A DNA stretch of 64,000 bases from Anseranas semipalmata (lineage: Eukaryota > Chordata > Aves > Anseriformes > Anseranatidae). Shown here piece after piece: positions 1 through 11,713 of this stretch. The position numbers and the translations under genes are program-made. Location of the stretch: positions 39,598-103,597 of the forward strand of contig VXAA01003342.1 in the NCBI GenBank assembly GCA_013399115.1, written 5' to 3'. The notes below the pieces were generated by a model. That model was not told the DNA's origin and ran no database searches. It worked only from the letters and a program-made list of their open reading frames with translations. How positions within the stretch are numbered: position 1 is the stretch's first letter; each line of letters opens with the position of its first letter.

Positions 1-1310
1 CGCACTTGGCTGACATGGCATGCCTGAAAGATAAGGATTATCTGTTTTCCTGGGGCTATGTCTATAGCAGAAAAGCTGTTCAGATTAACTGAACTTTATA
101 TTTATCTCAATAAATTCCTGCAAAACTTCTGTGGTGAACATGCTTCAATTAGTCTAAAGCTTGTATACATTATTTTAGCCTCATTTGGTGCTGCTAAACC
201 AGTTTGAACATTGGGTAAACTCAGTGCTAGCCAAACCCAGGAACACTGTCAGCAAAAACTTGAATACATATTTTCAGGATTGACTCTCGGCTTTTAGGAG
301 GAAGTCCTTAAGTTCTCAGGGCCTGAAAACAAACCATGCTCAGGAGGTAACTTCTTTACTTGTGTAGATGCATGTAACATGTCTCCTCAGGACACACTTC
401 AGTGAGGCACCTCTGAGAGCTTCACACATGTGGGATGCCCCAGGTTGGACAACGCCATCCCTTCTGCACTACGGACCCACCTGGGACCTGCTAACAAGGA
501 ACTGCTGATGTCCTCCAAAGGATTTTTTGTTGTGGATAGACCTGTGTGTGCTTGGGCACAATCCGGCACCTCAGCAAACACCTCCTTTCCAAATGAAGAT
601 GGCTGGATAGTCATCCATCCCTCTGGGTGCAGCTCTCTTCCAACAAGGAGGAGACCCAGCCCTGTATTTCCTCCAACTTTCAGGGTTCAGTCCCACATCT
701 CCCCTTCCCCAGGCTGGTGGCCAGGGGTGGAGGGAGGGAAGGAAGAAAAGACACTCTTCACCCTTGTGGGCCACACGCAGAAAGGCAGAGAGAGCACAAG
801 AGAGGTCCTGACTCATCTGGAGATTAAGATAGGCAGCTAGAAAAGGGTAACTCTGCTTCTGTGTCTTGTTTGCTTTCTTCCATTTGGTGTTTAATGCATG
901 AACAGTCCTGGGAGAAGAGACCAAATCCAAGGCCTCCTCCCCTTTCCCAGCTGAGTCCCCAGTCCTCAGGGCAACTTCTCCCACAAGTCGTCTCATTCCC
1001 TCCCCTGTCCTTTTGTCCTGCTTACTTTTGTTCCCCTCTGCCTAGCTGAATAAAACCTGTGGGAAGAGTGGAGAGCAGCACCAGTCTGGGCTAACCTGCA
1101 GCTTGGTGGCTATGGCACAGTGCAGGGAGTATTGGGTAAAGGTTTGAGTCCTCTCAGGTCAAGCAAAGCAAAATCTCCAAATCCTGGGGGAGTTTGGGAA
1201 AAGCTAAGGGTGTTTCTACACTGGCATTTTCACCAGGGATGGGAACACACTGATGAAGTGAATCTCCTGATTATCTCCACCCCACTGTTTTGGCTCACAC
1301 TGTGGAGTCA
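1..1310. other. Intergenic, nothing recognised
   Basis: No repeat or exon is identified. Open frames at 430-840 (+) and 571-996 (-) overlap each other and show no domain. In other amniotes GJB6 would lie to the left; none of its coding sequence is visible here. Confidence 0.5.
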
Positions 1311-1655
1311 GAATCATAGAATCACCTAGGCTGGAAAAGACCTTCAAGATCATGAAGTCCAACCATCAGCCTGACCTACCAAGTCCCATTGCTACACCAG
1401 GTCCCTTAGTGCCATGTCCACACGTCTCTTAAATACCTCCAGAGATGGGGACTCCACCACTTCCATGGGCAGCCTGTTCCAGTGCTTGACCACTCTTTCT
1501 CTAAAGAAATTAATCCTAATATCCAATCTAAACCTCCCCTGGTGCAACTTGAGCCCGCTTCCTCACATCCTATCACTTGTCACCTGAGAAAAGAGACCAA
1601 CACCCTACTCACTACAACCTCCTTTCAGGTAGTTATAGACAGGGAGCCTAGGTCT
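1311..1655 (-). mobile_element. CR1 LINE, 5'-truncated 3' end
   Basis: The low-coordinate end starts with the CR1 tail octamer complement (gaatcatagaatcac) and ggctggaaaagacct. It continues through the conserved 'gggcagcctgttccagtgctt' and 'taatatccaatctaaacctcccctgg' regions of the CR1 ORF2 C-terminus. The element is therefore minus-oriented with its 3' end at 1311 and a truncated 5' end near 1655. It is moderately diverged. Confidence 0.9.
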
Positions 1656-4600
1656 CTTTTGGACTGAGCAAAAGTGGAAGACACACTCTTGGAGCACAGC
1701 CCATGTGCTCTGGCTGCCATGGGTGGTCAATCCCATGGGGCTGGCTCAAAGCAACCCCCCTAGACACGTATGCAGTGTGAGCACTGGGTCCTCTGCACCA
1801 GCCCTTCCTACAGACTGCTCTTGCTGGGCTGCAATAGTTACTGATGTCTGTAGCCATAGCCTGTGCCTGTGTCATATTGCAGTGTTGCACACTGCAGTGT
1901 AGTGTAATGCACTGAAATGTAGGGCAACGTAGGCATAGCCAAAAGCTATTCTATAAATGAGACAGGTGTGAAAAAAGAGAAGATCCTTGGCTTGGGATTC
2001 TGCTCCCAGGACAGTTTGTGCATTTAGCATTAAGTCATCAGCACCAGCAGCTGTTCTTAGGAGAAAGCAAGGTGCCATCTTTGGGTGGGGACAGCCATGC
2101 GAGTCTCTTTCATGCCAGAGGAGGTCTTTGCATCTAAAGGGACATTGGTGGTCCAACCCCAGAACTGAGAGGTGAGAGCACAGTTCCCAGTGCCATGGCT
2201 CACAAGCCCTCCCTATCCACCCTGGAGCATGGTATAGAAATGTCACGCTTACCAAAAAGTGCTGGATATCAAAAATCTCACCTGTAGTGTATTGGAGAGC
2301 ATTTAGGCAACTTTCCCCATATCTTCCTTTGCCTTCCTGAATTTCAAAGGGAGCAGATGTTGTTTTATTCCTGAAGCCAGACTGTGGTCCCAGCTCTGGC
2401 ATAGCACATTTCAAATGAACAAAATGAAAAGGAAAAAATTATGTGTCTGGTTTTATTGATCTTGCTGTGATTTTCATGTCAGCAGGCAGTATGATTATGC
2501 TACTGGGTAGTGCTGGAAGTGTGCTGGGTGCCACAGAAAAGAAAAAGAGATGCAAATCCAATTAAGCAGGCAAAGTGGAGCTGTGCATAGCTAAAAGGGC
2601 AAGAACAATCGTGTTTTATGCCAACATTTCATGTCCCTGAAGCTATAGATATGCATGTGTATTTTGCTGATTTATAGGCAAAATTCCTGTTCCCAGCATG
2701 TACAATAGGCTTCACTATAATGCAACATGTCTTGACACAAGGAAGAATGTCCTCACCTGTGATTGCGAGTTGAAGTTTAGAAATAAAGTGTTTCTACATC
2801 AGTCCCTGGTGGGAACAGGAAACTGCACATGCTAATCTTGCCTGGATTTTCCTTGTAGCTTCATGCAAACATTGTCCATCTGACAATTTCCAGTAGATTC
2901 TATCTCCTTTGAAATAATGGAAACTATGGCGATTGATTTAAGAGCACCCTTGCCTGACACTCTACACACAACAATAAAATACCTAGCAATAACACTTCTT
3001 ATTCGGCTTAGTCCTGACTTTTTTTTTTTTTTCCACAAGCTGGAGTTGTAAAGTTGTTTTAATCCCATTCTTCTGTTGTCCAAAAAAAACTCCTTGTGTA
3101 GCTCAGGCCATCAGCCAGCCCGACCTAGCAAATGCAAGCAGCCCTAAGAGGTGAACCCCCCGTGACAGCCTCCGGGCAGTGCCTGGTCTCCTTATGGCTT
3201 TGAGGTGTGCACAGCCGGTGTGACACACGGGAACGTCGGTGACCGTGGTGGGGAGCAGGGGCACAGGAGGGTGCAGGACATGGCTGCGGGCAGGGGTGGC
3301 TGGGGGCTGAGACAAGAAGAGCTCTGGAGAGGAAGCTCCAGCTCACGCAAGGCTGCAATCATTTGATGTGTGTGGTTTTGGCATTTCCCCTTCAGGGTTC
3401 CCCAAGTCCAGCCTCTCTTTCAAAATGCTTCATGTGGTCAGATACCAAAGGAATAGACTTGTTTTTCCGTGGTCGATTTATTTGCCACCATTTACTCTTA
3501 AGAAAGTAAGGTCATACAGGAACTTTTTGGCATTGTGAAAGAATTTTGAGTGAGAGAGAGCAGCAACCTGTCAGAAACATATTTCTTAACAAAAGAAATG
3601 ATCTACTGACCCATAAAAATACCCTAGCAAGACACCAAGTACCTGCTTAGCTGGAGCCTTTAAGTGCTTAGAGTACGTGTGTAATGCAAACATTGCAAAA
3701 AGACAGTAGTTTTCTTGGACGTCCACCTTTCCCTGCCTGGAGCAAATACCTTTATGTTGTACTTGAATAAAGTGAAGGGCAGAGACAGAAACGTCCCTTA
3801 CCCAAGGAGTTTAATTTTTCATTTTCTTGGGGTACTGGTTGAAAGGGATACTTCTTGTCTCCTTCTGGATATTTTGTAAGCCTGAATGCATACGTTGCTC
3901 AGGAGCAATCTCAGCGGTATGTCTGAAGAGATGCTACATGGCTCTTTGGCACTGCTTGACATGATTCTGTGTCTACAAGATTCCTTCCCACAGATCTCTG
4001 CAATGGGCTCTGCTGGGACTTCTGCGATTAACAGAAGAGACTTTGGTGCCTGGAACATTGACCTTCACTGGGGCTCCACCATCCCCAGGGAAGGGGGGCT
4101 CCCTCCTTAAATGAATTTAGCAGTAATTACTGCTCCACTCCTGAATGATCTGGTCGCTTTGGCTTGGTCCAAGTCCAGCTGATTAGTGTAAGTGTAGGGA
4201 ACCTCCTGAGCTCCTTCCCCTGGCTCTGTGCAGCTCCAACACACCTGCATTTGCACAGAAATCCTGGAGAGATCTTCCAGGGAAGATCCTAGCAGTTTGC
4301 ATCTTATCTTTTCCTTTCAAATCAGTGAATAGAACTGTTTCCCCAAAGAACTTGGAAGTCACTGTCCACAGCCTGAGTCAGGCTCAGGGAACAGCCTTTC
4401 TTCTTCCTGGGTGTATTCTGCACACTGGGGACTCCTCGGTCCTCCGCAAAAGGAAATGCAGAACTGAGGCAAGTTCTTCGTTTTTGCAACCTGTTGCAGC
4501 TGCTGACAAAAAGACTGGGGAGAGTGATGGGGCTGAGAAGGCACTGTCCTGCAGGCAAGGAAACCGGGCTGGTAGGAAAGCCAGGACTGGGAAGTGAGAA

Positions 4601-6680
4601 TGCCAAGTGCATAAAGATGTCAGGGAGAGCCTGAAACAGCAGCCAGACAGTTCAGGCTACCGCAGAGAAAGGTTCCAGGGATTTCTTCACCAGCAGCCTT
4701 TGCACCCCAAGGATATTGCCATTCTCAAAGTGTTCTCCACCTCTTGTTGCCCAAAGCCAGGGAAGAGCCAACATCCTTACCCTTTTCAACCTGTTACATA
4801 CGGGCAAGGACTGTGAAACTTCGATGAATACAAAGCAACAACCACTTCACACTTCCCGAGGCTGTTCACAATGATTTAAACTGTCATTAATTACTGACTC
4901 TTTTCATGAACAGCTCGTTCATTCCCTGGCTATTATCTTCTATTGTAGACCAAATTTATCAGAGTGCGGGTCTTAAATCATAAGCATGGATCATTATCAA
5001 TCAATCCCTCAAATATTGAGTCCATCTGTTTATACTTATCATCCATTTATCACCTGCAGAAATGCAGCAAAGGAAAGTATGGGCATGGAAAGGATCACAC
5101 TCACTGGCCCATGAACATTTTAGTCAACTGCAGAAGAATTATTTCATTTAAAAGCTTGTTAGCAAGGTATCTAATATTTCCTCTGGTTTTAGTCTTGTGT
5201 TTACTTATTGGCTTTTACATATCAAATGCACTATCTGTGACTCGTGCTACTAGCCTGGGATTTGTATATGCCATAGAAGCCAGAGGAGTCCTTCCAAGCA
5301 GCAATAACAAGCTGTAGCCCAGCCCTAGCTGCCCAAGCTCCAGCTCTGACAAAGGGAGCAGCCCTCAGCTCAGCAGCATTTTCACGTACTTTGCTATTTG
5401 TTTTTGTGTCTGGTTGTTCCAGGTCAGCAGAATCATTCCAGCAAGCTGGCTTCACTCCCCACTCTGCTGGTAACATTTCCCCCTTAGGTATGAGGTAGCG
5501 TATAGATCATCACTGGTATCTTTTCATGTTTGTGGAACATCAATGAGCACACGCTGTTTGAACCCTTCCTGAATGCTGTTTGGTGTCCAGCGCAGACATT
5601 GATGAACCACAGCGTTCACTCAAAACAGACTACTCCCAATGAGGAGGAGCGGATCTGGGCAGACACCACCCCACCTATTTTGTGTTCTTTAGGGTGCACA
5701 TGGCTTGTACTTTCCCAGTGCAGCCTCTGTTACTTTATGTGGCAGGCTTCCAATTACCTTCCCAGCACACGTATAATCTGGGAATATACCTCCTTTCATT
5801 ATATACTCAATGGCCCTTGGTCAAACAGCTCTTCCCGAAGCCTACTGCTTCAGTTTCCTTTATTACTTCCTGTACAATGCAGAGCCTCACAGTCTTGCAT
5901 AATTTCAGTTGACTTTCCAGCTCCAAATTTTTGCCCATTGACTAAGAGCAGTCAAGCTTCTGCATGTGGCTACCTGCTTGGTTTTGTCATCACAGGAGGC
6001 CTCCTGGTGTTGTTTCTGCACAGGAGGACTTAGTGCCAGCTTTGCACATAGCTTTGCATGCTTCAGTGCCCAAATGTTCTGCACTGTAGATTTTCCCCCA
6101 CCAGCATCAATCAGGATGTGACCCTGTCACGCTATGTTTTTCTTGAATCTGCTCCACTGAGTACAGATGGCCACCAAAAGTCAGCAGGTTTTAAGCATTC
6201 TCCAGATTATGCACATAACCACCTTGCAGAGTGCTAAATTTTCTTCACCCTTCAGTGGTGATGGAAACCTTCTTCTTGAATATCCACAGATAAAGAAAGA
6301 ACTTTTGGCCTTGAGCTGTGAAGGAGCCATCTGATGAGATGGGTGACAAGTAGTAGAATTGCAAGGGAAAAAAGTCTAAAATTGGGGAATGCAGAAAAAA
6401 TGGGGAATCAAAAAACAGATGGTGTACATTTAAGAATTTGACCTGTCCTTATTTCCTGGAACACTGTTCATGTGCATCTCCTATGGCTTCACATACTCCA
6501 GGGAGAAGCACTGGACTTGGAGATGACACCTGAAGGGCCCTGAGGTTGCAGCTGACTCCGACAGCCATACATACATGTGTTCTCCACACTACAGCTGTAA
6601 CTCTGCATAGATCTGTTGGTGGCACATTTTGTTGTGGCCTTTAATGTGGCTTCTGCCTGGAAACGTCTTTGTAAAAGCCA
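1656..6680. other. Intergenic, nothing recognised
   Basis: Unique-looking sequence. A 180-residue minus frame (1872-2414) and a 167-residue plus frame (5530-6033) lack recognisable domains. A moderately GC-rich patch at 3.12-3.35 kb is too small and CpG-poor to call an island. Confidence 0.45.
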
Positions 6681-6693
6681 CTTTTTTTCTTTT

Positions 6694-6757
<64 letters not shown>

Positions 6758-6799
6758 TCCTTCTTTCCTTCTTTCCTTCTTTCCTTCTTTCCTTCTTTC
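6681..6799 (+). repeat. (TTTC)n and (TTTCCTTC)n microsatellite
   Basis: A long pyrimidine array: TTTC units to about 6758, then alternating TTCC/TTTC units to 6799. It is apparently pure over more than 80 bases. Serine/phenylalanine/leucine open frames across it are by-products. Confidence 0.97.
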
Positions 6800-8225
6800 T
6801 AACAGCATGAGATTTTATCTGTATCCCTTTAGATCCTCATGACTCTTTCTTCTCAAACCCAGTTCAATCCATTTGTCTTTGAATGGGTGAGCAAGAGGAA
6901 GTGTTTCCCATCAGATATTTGCGTTCAATAGATGACTTGGTTAATATGATGCATACAGAGGTGCAACCAAGTCGTTACTGAATCACGCTATTCTTGTTTT
7001 TAATCTGATTCAGGACTTGCACTTGAGACCTCAGCAAACTGCTGGATTAGTCACGTAGTCAGTGATTTGAATATCGACAAGAGGAACAAGAGAAGGCACT
7101 TTTCTCAGATTGAATTGAAACAATGCAAAATATGTGAATCCAGCCCACTTTCCATGGAGGAATCATCCATGTTCTTGGACGCTACCTGCTCTCCCCATCC
7201 TTCCCCTTGTAGTCCCGTCGCTGAGCCCAATGATTTACAGCAGAAATGTTAGTTGAAAGCTCTCCTCACGTCTCCCCCTTCCCTCTGTGGGGGTGTTTGT
7301 AGTCAGCCCTTCTCCCACTGCTGGCACCCAGCCTTTCCTCTGGCTTCAGTGGCACTGCCCACCCTTTGTCCTTTATAGCTTTTATTGCCGCTCCATCGAT
7401 CCTGCCGTTAGCAATTCCTCTTCCCCTTCTCCAGTGCTTGCCACCGATTTCTCTCATTGGTTTCTTCCTATTCTTATCTCTGAATAAGTAAACTAATGTG
7501 GGCTTCTTCTAAGCTCTGTGTGCTCCAAGAGATAGGGAAGAACAAAAGGTCCTCAGATAAGCATCAAAGATTAAAGTGTTCTTGGCGAACCTGATAAAAT
7601 TCTAATAGCCTAAACTCTAATAGTGCATTTACAGACATGTAATGTGCATAACAAAGGACAGGAATTAGCCAAAAGTAAGATCTGTCACCAGCTCTGGCCT
7701 GTATCCTGCACCCGCTCTCCTCTGAGGGGAGATTATTTCCGAGGAACAGTGGAAAGCACAGTCCCAGAAGCAAAGAACATCACAATCATCCTTCATAAAC
7801 CCTCCTCTGTCTGCTGGTGCTTGGGCCTGTGGCACATCTTCACGATACAGCCGGGGACAAAATGGGACCTCTCTGTAGAAAGGGACCATGCCACCTCTCT
7901 CACGAGAGACCCTGCAACCTTCTCCCAAAATATTTTTTGAGCAACAGATAGGAAATATAGGTTCTACCCACCAACTCCGTTTCACCGCTAAAGATGTTTG
8001 AGCCTTTGTGCACGAGCAGGGCCAGCAGCTGGGCTGGTGGAGACCCCATGAGCTGTGAAGTCTGGCCAGAGGAAGGTGTCCTCCAGAACTGCATGACTTG
8101 GGTAAAGGACCTGGGATGGGGAGGCAGACATACCAAACCATTTGAATTAGGGAGGAAAGGCAAACAGCCACTACGAAATCCTTCTGGATGCCAGAGGGGG
8201 GTGAAACAAGGGCACAGGCTGCTAC

Positions 8226-8257
8226 TGACACTTTAAAAGTGTCATTTTAAAGTGTCA
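8226..8257. repeat. Inverted repeat with one left and two right arms
   Basis: TGACACTTT (8226-8234) can pair perfectly with AAAGTGTCA at either 8236-8244 or 8249-8257. Confidence 0.9.
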
Positions 8258-8261
8258 TGCT

Positions 8262-8290
8262 GTTTTTTTGTTTTGTTTTGTTTTGTTTTA
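8262..8290 (+). repeat. (TTTTG)n short tandem repeat
   Basis: Four TTTTG units after a T run. It lies just downstream of an inverted repeat at 8226-8257. Confidence 0.9.
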
Positions 8291-9634
8291 CAGCTGAATG
8301 AAACTGGTTTAACCTCTCCGCTATCCATCACAGCCAACAGAAAAGAAGGTGCCCAAGCTGTTTCATGTAATAACTTTGCAGAGTAATTTTGAGGAATGGG
8401 CTGGTACAAGACAGCTCTAACTCGTGGAGGAAAGCTAGGTGCTGTGTCCCTCTCCAGGAACCTCCAGAATTGTTTGAGATGAGCAGTGAACATAAGGAAG
8501 GGTTGATGTCTACTGCACCGGCTTCTTTCTTCAGTGGTCTGAAGCTTTGTCAGACAGAATCTTTGGAGACTGTAAGGATGATAGGATAGATGCTTGTGGC
8601 CCCAGCAGTGAGTGACCTGAAGAAACATCTATATCAACCAGCATCTTTGCAGCCCTTACATTAAAATTGGCTTTAATAAGCACACCAAGTGCTGTTTCCA
8701 CACTCAGACAAGTCTCACGTTCTCTGATCTTCCTCCTGCAGCACTTAACCATGGTGGTAATTTTATCAAATTAACTTTCTCACCGTTAAAAAGGCTGAAA
8801 GATGATGAAGTAGCAAACAAAGTACTTCTGTCAAACAATATGTTTGTCCTTTGTAAATAAAATGTTCCTTGAAAATGGCACACATGTCTATTTCTTCTGT
8901 GTGGGAAGGCGGGAGGTGGAGAGTGCCAAAGATGGACTCTCTGCACATTTTAAGAATTCATTGTTGTACAGTAGGCATGGAAGCTACAGCTTTACAGACT
9001 CTAGCTCCTATGACTGGGTATTTCCATTAGCTTGACGTTGTAAACAATACTTCAGGCAATGTTGCATAAAATGCAAAGGCTTATTTTTGTAAACACTGGA
9101 ATGGCAATTTAAGTGAACATGAAAATAATGGCTGGTTACATATTTCAGACACTAATATGTGTGTAAAGATATCGAAGTAGACCAAACAGCTTCCTCAAAG
9201 GCTACCAAAGTGTGGTGGTTTTGGTCTCAGTATGACTAAAATGAGTGTTTGAAGAATTAATGTAGAGATAAACTGGTTACACACGCCGAGTTGGACTGGG
9301 AAGGTGCTTTTATTGCTGATGTTGCTGAAAAAATGTCAGGTGTAACACGTGTTTAGCTCAACCTTGAAGAAATGAAAACTATTTCCAAAATACAATCTGA
9401 CTCTATAGCTATAGTTCCAGTTGTTCAAAAACAATTCTGACATGTAGCAAGGAAGCTGCTAGGCTTTGAAAGAGCCTCGCTTTAAGCAGAAGTGATGAAT
9501 AAGGAGGTTGCTACACATATGATTTAGGAAAAATCAAAATGCTTGTGAATGGTACATTAAAAAACTGATACTTCGTGGTTGTCAAAACTAAACCTGGCCA
9601 TGAGGATTAGCAAAAAATCTTCTCCAGTTACTCA

Positions 9635-10215
9635 CACTGGGTAATAAAATGGCAAATGAACCTCAGTGTCAGCTGGTATAAACTAATACTCAGTGAGGAA
9701 AATCAATCTGCAGTACACCTGCTTGAGTATATAGGCATATATGTACCCCAGGAGGTACCGGTTCTAGTTACTAGAAAGTCATAAGAAAGAAACGTGGAGT
9801 GACTATGGAAAAGTCAACTCATTGCTCTGAGATGCTTGAAAACTGAAAACAAGTAAATAGGGATTACTAGAAAATGATGGAGAATGCAACAGAAAACATT
9901 GCTCTGCTCATATATAAACTGTGGATGCTGCAGGTACTCAGGCCATCTTCATAAAAAAAGCACAAAAAGATTTGTGATGAGGATGATAAAAGAATATAGC
10001 AGCTCCTGCATGACACATATTCAACAAATTAGGCTTTCCAGTGCAAAATAAAAAGGACGGAGAGAGGATATGACACAAGTTTCTGCATTCGTGAATGCAT
10101 GTGGGAGATGAATGGGGAAAGACGATTGGCTATTACTTGTAGTGGTGAGGAGTCAGGAGTGTCCCATGAAATTACATAAAAGCAGGTTTTAAGTAAATTA
10201 ATTTTTTTTTTCAAC
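9635..10215 (+). mobile_element. Ancient CR1/L3-type LINE relic
   Basis: A heavily decayed plus-strand copy of the reverse-transcriptase to C-terminus region. Recognisable pieces in order are a 'W-x-x-KWQMN-x-SV' segment (about 9640-9690), 'KERNVE' at about 9787-9804 (from K-E-R-D-L-G-V), 'gctcatatataaactgtgg' (9907-9925, from the L-Y-K-S-M-V region) and a stretch aligning with the 'R-x-T-R-M-I-K-G-M-E-Q-L' and '[12 protein letters not shown]' segments (about 9970-10075). Recognition rests on recalled family consensus, with many indels and stops. It is far older than the other CR1 copies in the window. Confidence 0.65.
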
Positions 10216-11034
10216 ACATAATCAAGCTTTTAAGTTAATTACTCCATGATTTTGTGGATTTTGAGATATATATGGGATAAATGTGAAATATTTTTATAAT
10301 CCAGATACAGGCAGCATCAAAACATGATTAGATAAAGCAATGCCATAAAGTGAATCGAAGGCTGTTATAAGTATACATCCAGACAGAGCCTCTGGAGGTG
10401 CCTATGGGCTGTGAAATGGAGAGATGCAGACACAACCTTTGGAAAGCCCTAAAACAGATTACTGGAAGATGATGCCAAGATTTCTGCTATCTGGAAATAA
10501 GCTAACAACTCTTTCTGTGTTGAGAAAGTTCCAACAGTATTTATTTGCCGTTTTTTATGAAATGCTTTTATTTTTGCATTATCTTACAATCCACAAGAAT
10601 CAGTGTTCTGCACAAATATACACACTTTGTGACATACATCGCCGTTAGTGCTGCCAGAACAACCCTTCCCTACAGCTGAACCTTTAAAGCTGCCAGAGTT
10701 GCCAGCACTTGGCTCTTGCACGTGCTGCCAACCAGCGGGGTGTTCAGCGGAGCTGCACCTCTGAACTTGTGCTCAGCCAGAATTCCTGCCAGGACTCCCC
10801 TCTCCTCCCAAATAAAGTGTTATGTACTTCCTCGCACATAAAAGCAAGCAAGCAAAAATGAAAGGAAATAAAGGTAACACTCAGCTTTACCATAGTTTTT
10901 GTTTGGCCATAAATGAAAACCACCGTAGCAGCACTGAGCAACATGAGCTGTGGATTTATTTTGATCATTTACATTTACCACTATCAACCTTTGGTATTAT
11001 TTTATAAAACAGAGTTGATTCTTTCAGACATTTT
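10216..11034. other. Intergenic, upstream flank of GJB2
   Basis: No exon or repeat is recognised. Some of the left part (10.3-10.5 kb) may be further decayed LINE sequence. Confidence 0.4.
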
Positions 11035-11088
11035 TTCTTCTCCTTCTCCTTCTCCTTCTCCTTCTCCTTCTCCTTCTCCTTCTCCTTT
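11035..11088 (+). repeat. (TTCTCC)n hexanucleotide microsatellite
   Basis: About nine TTCTCC units in a homopyrimidine tract, roughly 400 bases upstream of the GJB2 CpG island. Confidence 0.95.
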
Positions 11089-11670
11089 TTAAAGATCTTA
11101 CATATCTGACTTTATTCTCTAAACCTCCCAGAGCAGAAACAAAGTCACTTGGCCATTTTGCAGACGCACACACACAAGTGCTAGTTTTCTGTAATTGTTA
11201 TCTATACAAGTTACTAGATCAAGCTTAAATTATATTTAAATCACTACTGATGAAAGCGTTCCTGCTTCCAGACACGCCTCATAAACCAAGCTCGGTGCTT
11301 GGTACAACACACAGGACAGATCTTCTCTTCAACGTGAAAAACCAAACACACCATTTCCAGCGGTGCTTCCATGCACTCAGACGAGTTTTTATTCTCTCAC
11401 AAGTGACAGGCATGGCATTTCACCATCTTCCAGCTTCTTTACTCTGGTCCAAACCACTAAATGCCGCCGAGCTGGCCACGGCCTCCATCCTCGGGGGCTT
11501 TCCTTAAGGGACACCGTAAGGGGACCGCACCTCCGCCCTGCCCCTGGCTGCGCTGCTCCCTGTCCCTACCTGCGGCTGCCGCGACCTCCCGCTTGCCGCT
11601 ACCGCTACCGGCCCGGGTGGGCGCCCCCAGCCCNCCAGGTTCTGCTCGCCGGCGTGGTGGCGGCGCTGCC

Positions 11671-11705
11671 GTGCCGTGCCGTGCCGTGCCGTGCCGTGCC
11701 GTGCC
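11671..11705 (+). repeat. (GTGCC)7 pentanucleotide tandem repeat
   Basis: Seven perfect GTGCC units run without interruption and end two bases before the CAG|GTGAGG donor boundary. The array lies inside the CpG island and, if exon 1 is called correctly, would be the 3' end of GJB2 exon 1. A pure pentamer of this kind is likely to vary in length. Confidence 0.95.
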
Positions 11706-11713
11706 AGGTGAGG
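11706..11713 (+). other. GJB2: Candidate GJB2 exon 1 splice donor
   Basis: AG|GTGAGG, with exon end at 11707, fits the donor consensus well. Joined to the acceptor at 13530 it would give an intron of about 1.8 kb. The alternative at 11846 (GCAGC|GTGAG) is a weaker fit. Confidence 0.45.

Larger units (their letters stand above)
6800..9634. other. Intergenic, short repeats only
   Basis: Apart from the inverted repeat at 8226-8257 and the TTTTG run, nothing is recognised. The 188-residue minus frame at 7665-8231 overlaps other frames and has no domain. Confidence 0.45.

Noticed and set aside
1872..2414. 180-residue minus-strand frame
   Set aside because: No recognisable domain, no splice context, and ordinary composition for chance. 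Left as unannotated.
6616..6810. Phe/Leu/Ser-repeat small protein
   Set aside because: Direct translation of the TTTC microsatellite.
7665..8231. 188-residue minus-strand frame
   Set aside because: Overlapped by frames on both strands and no domain recognised.
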